A stretch of 64,000 nucleotides of DNA, from NCBI RefSeq assembly GCF_015209595.1, contig NZ_JADEYS010000018.1, positions 39,482 through 103,481 on the forward strand, given 5' to 3'. Below are positions 61,136-64,000 of this stretch, one piece after another. Under the pieces are notes generated by a model that saw nothing but the letters and a program-made list of their open reading frames with translations, was not told the origin of the DNA and did not search any database. The translations under genes were made by a program, and so were the position numbers. Origin of the DNA: Pontibacterium sinense. Lineage in GTDB: Bacteria; Pseudomonadota; Gammaproteobacteria; Pseudomonadales; Balneatricaceae. Position 1 is the first letter of the stretch, and each line of letters begins with the position of its first letter.

Positions 61136-62298
61136 TGACAGAGCAGCCCTCCCCTTTTGGCGACATCTCAGTCGAAACCTTTCTGCAAGAATACTGGCAG
61201 AAAAAACCGCTACTAATTCGCAACGCCTTTCCTGACCTGGAAGCACCTGTCGGTGCAGACGAACTGGCTGGACTGGCGTGCGAAGAAGACGTCGAAGCAC
61301 GTTTGGTCATTCAAGGTCCAGAAGAAGGCCAATGGGAACTGAAACACGGTCCCTTCAACGAAGACACCTTTGCCGCATTGCCTGAAGACAACTGGACCTT
61401 ACTGGTTCAGGCCGTTGACCACTGGGTACCTGAAGCCAATGAGATCGTTGAACAGTTCCGCTTTATTCCCAACTGGCGTTATGACGATCTGATGGTGAGC
61501 TTCGCCAGCCAAGGAGGCGGGGTCGGGCCTCACTACGATAACTACGACGTATTCCTGATTCAGACACAGGGTAAACGTCGCTGGGAAGTGGGTGGGTTCT
61601 TTGATCAGAACTCTCCACGTCGTCCCGACATGCCCGTGATGATCATCCCAGACTGGGAAGCAGAAAATACCTGGGTACTGGAACCGGGTGACATGCTGTA
61701 CATCCCACCTCAGGTTGGCCACAACGGCGTCAGCGAAAGCGACGACTGTATGACTTATTCAGTTGGCTTCCGAGCACCCTCCCACGCAGAAATTTTGCGT
61801 AGCTTCACTGATTTCGTGGGTGAAAAACTCACATCGGAATCTCGCTATACCGATCCAGACTTAAAGCTGCAGGATAATCCTGGGCAGATAGAAGCTGAAT
61901 CGCTACAGCAGGTACGTGACATCTTTAACCAGTACCTGAATGATGACGCGCAGTTATCGAAATGGCTGGGAGAATTTGTGACTGATCCAAAATATCCGGA
62001 TCTGGATCAAGCCCCAGAAGATGAGATCGCTCTGGAACAGTTACAGGAAACACTCGCAGATGGAGACCTGTTACTGAGCCGCAATGAAGGCAGCCGCTTC
62101 TCTTTCTTTCAGCTCCCTGAAAACCAGGTTCGGCTGTTTGTAGATGGCGAGAGCTTCCTGTGCAAAGGCTCCACCTGCACACTTGCTACTTCTTTATGCC
62201 AGAACCCGAACATTGTAATCAATCAGGGCGACTGGTCTGAAGAGGCACTAAAACTCTTGGTTCAGTTACTGAATCAAGGTTCAGTGTACTGCGAGTAA
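61135..62298 (+). CDS. roxA: 50S ribosomal protein L16 arginine hydroxylase RoxA
   Basis: A 387-residue JmjC/cupin 2-oxoglutarate oxygenase. Iron ligands His133 and Asp135 (GPHYDNYDVFLIQ) and His196 (QVGHNGVS) match YcfD/RoxA. The C-terminal winged-helix half is present. E. coli YcfD hydroxylates an arginine of L16. Coupled to the small gene upstream; its purB proximity recurs in Pseudomonas. Confidence 0.94.
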   Translation: MTEQPSPFGDISVETFLQEYWQKKPLLIRNAFPDLEAPVGADELAGLACEEDVEARLVIQGPEEGQWELKHGPFNEDTFAALPEDNWTLLVQAVDHWVPEANEIVEQFRFIPNWRYDDLMVSFASQGGGVGPHYDNYDVFLIQTQGKRRWEVGGFFDQNSPRRPDMPVMIIPDWEAENTWVLEPGDMLYIPPQVGHNGVSESDDCMTYSVGFRAPSHAEILRSFTDFVGEKLTSESRYTDPDLKLQDNPGQIEAESLQQVRDIFNQYLNDDAQLSKWLGEFVTDPKYPDLDQAPEDEIALEQLQETLADGDLLLSRNEGSRFSFFQLPENQVRLFVDGESFLCKGSTCTLATSLCQNPNIVINQGDWSEEALKLLVQLLNQGSVYCE

Positions 62299-62313
62299 CC
62301 CGGCTCCGCCCTG

Positions 62314-62343
62314 TGCCGGAACGCAACTTATGCGTTTCCGGCA
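62314..62343. terminator. Hairpin with the LysR stop codon in the loop
   Basis: TGCCGGAACGCA and TGCGTTTCCGGCA pair with one bulge around ACTTA, which carries the LysR-gene stop (TAA on the minus strand). It lies 16 bases after roxA; no U-tract. Confidence 0.55.
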
Positions 62344-63287
62344 GCCTCCTCTTCCACCGATTTCGCGACCTCCACGATTAAACGGCGTATCCACTTATGC
62401 GCGCTGTTGTGCTGCAGAAGCGGGCTCCATGCCATCTTGAGTTCGAACGGTGCTATTTCAAAAGGCGGTTCCTTAATCACCAGATTGGGATTCCCTTCCT
62501 GCGCGACCGCCGCTTTTGTCGGAATCGTCACCACCAGCGATTTCTGCTGCGCCAGCAGTGCGGCCGATTGATAGTGCCGGGTAAAGACCGTAATGTGCCG
62601 CTGACGACCAATTCGCTGCAGCGCTTCATCCACCCAACCAAGACGCTTGGTATCCTTGGGCGTTAGCCCCATCCCAGCCCCCATACCTGTTTTACTCACC
62701 CAAACATGATTCGCCTGCAAATAAGCATCCAGCGAAAATCGATCCACAATTGGGTTTTCGGAACTCAACAGGCAGGAAAAACTGTCACGCCATAACGTCA
62801 CCTGATGAAACGACTGCGGCATGGAGTCAAAACGGTTTATAACGAGATCGACCTGACCACGCTCAACCTCCAGAAAGCTCATGTCACTGGGTGTCAGGAT
62901 ATCCAGCACCACTTCCGGTGCTTCATCGCGCAAACGCTCCAATAAACGGGGTAACAATGTTGATTCCCCGTAATCACTGGTCATGATCCTGAAAACCCGA
63001 TCACTGGACGCCGCATCAAATTCCGTATTGGGCTCAACCGCCTGCTCAATCGTCGCCAACACCTGCCGAATGAGCGGCTGAAGTTCCAGTGCACGCTCGG
63101 TAGGCATCATACCTTCGCTGCTGCGTACCAGTAACGGGTCATCAAAGGTCTCCCGCAATCGGCGCAGTCCATTGCTCATAGCCGGCTGCGTAATACCGAG
63201 CACACTGGCTGATCGTGTGACATTGCGCTCCCTTAATAAGACATCCAGATACACCAGCAGATTAAGATCAATCCGTTCCAGATTCAT
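62328..63287 (-). CDS. LysR-family transcriptional regulator
   Basis: A 319-residue regulator. Winged HTH at about 5-65 (LLVYLDVLLRERNVTRSASVLGITQPAMSNGLRRL), LysR substrate domain from about 90 (FRIMTSDYGESTLLPRLLERL). It resembles the NodD/NahR-like group (DLNLLVYLDVLL, MSNGLRRLRE). It is divergent from aceA across a 198-base gap with a symmetrical site, so it likely regulates aceA or itself. The effector is unknown. Confidence 0.92.
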   Translation of the reverse strand: MNLERIDLNLLVYLDVLLRERNVTRSASVLGITQPAMSNGLRRLRETFDDPLLVRSSEGMMPTERALELQPLIRQVLATIEQAVEPNTEFDAASSDRVFRIMTSDYGESTLLPRLLERLRDEAPEVVLDILTPSDMSFLEVERGQVDLVINRFDSMPQSFHQVTLWRDSFSCLLSSENPIVDRFSLDAYLQANHVWVSKTGMGAGMGLTPKDTKRLGWVDEALQRIGRQRHITVFTRHYQSAALLAQQKSLVVTIPTKAAVAQEGNPNLVIKEPPFEIAPFELKMAWSPLLQHNSAHKWIRRLIVEVAKSVEEEAAGNA

Positions 63288-63350
63288 AAATCACCCTCTC
63301 GCACACAGACTGCCACAGCCACGTAACTGTTTGGAAACATTAAACGAATA

Positions 63351-63372
63351 TATCATATTCACAAAAATGATA
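63351..63372. promoter_or_regulatory. Symmetrical site between LysR gene and aceA
   Basis: TATCAT-N10-ATGATA is a perfect 6-bp dyad, 64 bases upstream of the LysR gene and 114 bases before aceA. It is a candidate regulator site. Confidence 0.5.
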
Positions 63373-63485
63373 CCCAAGATAACCGCCATTTATTTCATTT
63401 ATGCCGCAGAGCACTCTAGTATTGATCTCGTTCCCGAATTGAGCGGCCACAACATAGGCTGCCCCCTAATAATGAAGGATTAACC

Positions 63486-64000
63486 ATGTCTACATTAAAC
63501 AAAGATATCGACAGCATCTCCTCTCTGAAAGCGAATGCCGGTAGCCCTTGGGATGCCATCAACCCAGAATCTGCTGCCCGCATGCGTGCTCAGAATAAAT
63601 TCAAAACTGGCCTGGACATCGCTAAGTACACTGCTGGCATCATGCGTCGTGACATGGCTGAGTTCGACAAAGACAAAACCAAGTACACCCAGTCTCTGGG
63701 CTGCTGGCACGGTTTTGTAGGTCAGCAGAAGCTGATCTCTATCAAAAAACACTTCGGTTCTACTGAACGTCGTTACCTGTACCTGTCCGGCTGGATGGTT
63801 GCTGCACTGCGCTCTGACTTCGGCCCTCTGCCAGATCAGTCCATGCACGAGAAAACCTCTGTAGCTTCTCTGGTAGCTGAGCTGTACACCTTCCTGCGTC
63901 AGGCTGATGCACGTGAACTGGGTGGCCTGTTCCGTGAACTGGACAAAGCACGCGAAGCGGGCGATGCAGCTAAAGAAGCTGACATCCAGAGCCAGATCGA
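63486..64000 (+). CDS. aceA: Isocitrate lyase, 5' part (runs off window)
   Basis: The first 171 codons (MSTLNKDIDSISSLKANAGSP, WDAINPESAARMRAQNKFKTG, GLDIAKYTAGIMRRDMAEFD, YTQSLGCWHGFVGQQKLISI) match the large isocitrate lyase of Pseudomonas-type bacteria (about 530 residues). AAGGAT precedes the ATG. It splits isocitrate into glyoxylate and succinate. The catalytic KKCGH motif lies outside the window. Highly biased codon use suggests strong expression. Confidence 0.95.
   Translation, partial: MSTLNKDIDSISSLKANAGSPWDAINPESAARMRAQNKFKTGLDIAKYTAGIMRRDMAEFDKDKTKYTQSLGCWHGFVGQQKLISIKKHFGSTERRYLYLSGWMVAALRSDFGPLPDQSMHEKTSVASLVAELYTFLRQADARELGGLFRELDKAREAGDAAKEADIQSQI

Overview
The window is 64 kb of a gammaproteobacterial chromosome of roughly even base composition. 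The protein types (monomeric and dimeric isocitrate dehydrogenase together, large-form isocitrate lyase, a phasin, NosP-type and diguanylate cyclase sensors) and the gene order suggest a marine Oceanospirillales-type bacterium related to Neptunomonas, Amphritea or Marinobacterium. That genus-level guess is inference. From 39.5 kb to the right edge, the order serS-crcB-rarA-lolA-ftsK | trxB | aat-bpt | infA | clpA-clpS | cspD | icd | rluE/moaE/nudJ-mnmA-hflD | purB ... roxA ... aceA follows, as I recall it, the Pseudomonas aeruginosa block PA2612-PA2634.

Region by region. 0-6 kb: a periplasmic binding protein paired with a membrane PAS-PAS-GGDEF-EAL protein (cut by the left edge), then a MocR-type regulator divergent from a PNPOx-like flavoprotein. 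6-19 kb: 1-Cys peroxiredoxin, a tiny secreted protein, a DUF4197 protein, a YebG-like SOS gene with a LexA box, a three-gene operon of secreted vWA protein, sensor kinase and response regulator, an AlkA-type glycosylase, a zinc-ribbon membrane protein with a DUF4153 remnant, a secreted protein with an EF-hand-like loop, and the ydbH-ynbE-ydbL outer-membrane homeostasis operon. 19-31 kb: monomeric isocitrate dehydrogenase, a glutamate-synthase-like FMN protein, NADH dehydrogenase II, a chemotaxis receptor, a FIST protein with a histidine kinase (NosP/NahK type), a VOC protein and an EamA transporter. 31-39.4 kb: two different M16 metalloproteases flanking a phasin with operator-like repeats, and ubiF. 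39.5-64 kb: the conserved core block above, with a LysR regulator divergent from aceA at the right edge.

Three functional themes recur. Aat and Bpt add N-terminal leucine or phenylalanine, and ClpS/ClpA deliver such proteins for degradation, so the bacterial N-degron pathway is largely encoded in about 4.5 kb. Both isocitrate dehydrogenases and isocitrate lyase lie in the window, so the TCA/glyoxylate branch point is set here. Several sensory units (binding protein/GGDEF-EAL, vWA/kinase/regulator, FIST/kinase, chemoreceptor) fill the accessory left half.

I saw no tRNA or rRNA gene, CRISPR array, insertion sequence, prophage or integrase. The most unusual items are the MocR protein whose PLP lysine position is arginine, the vWA-kinase-regulator operon, the FIST-kinase pair, the phasin promoter repeats, a 5'-truncated DUF4153 gene, and hairpins whose loop holds a stop codon.
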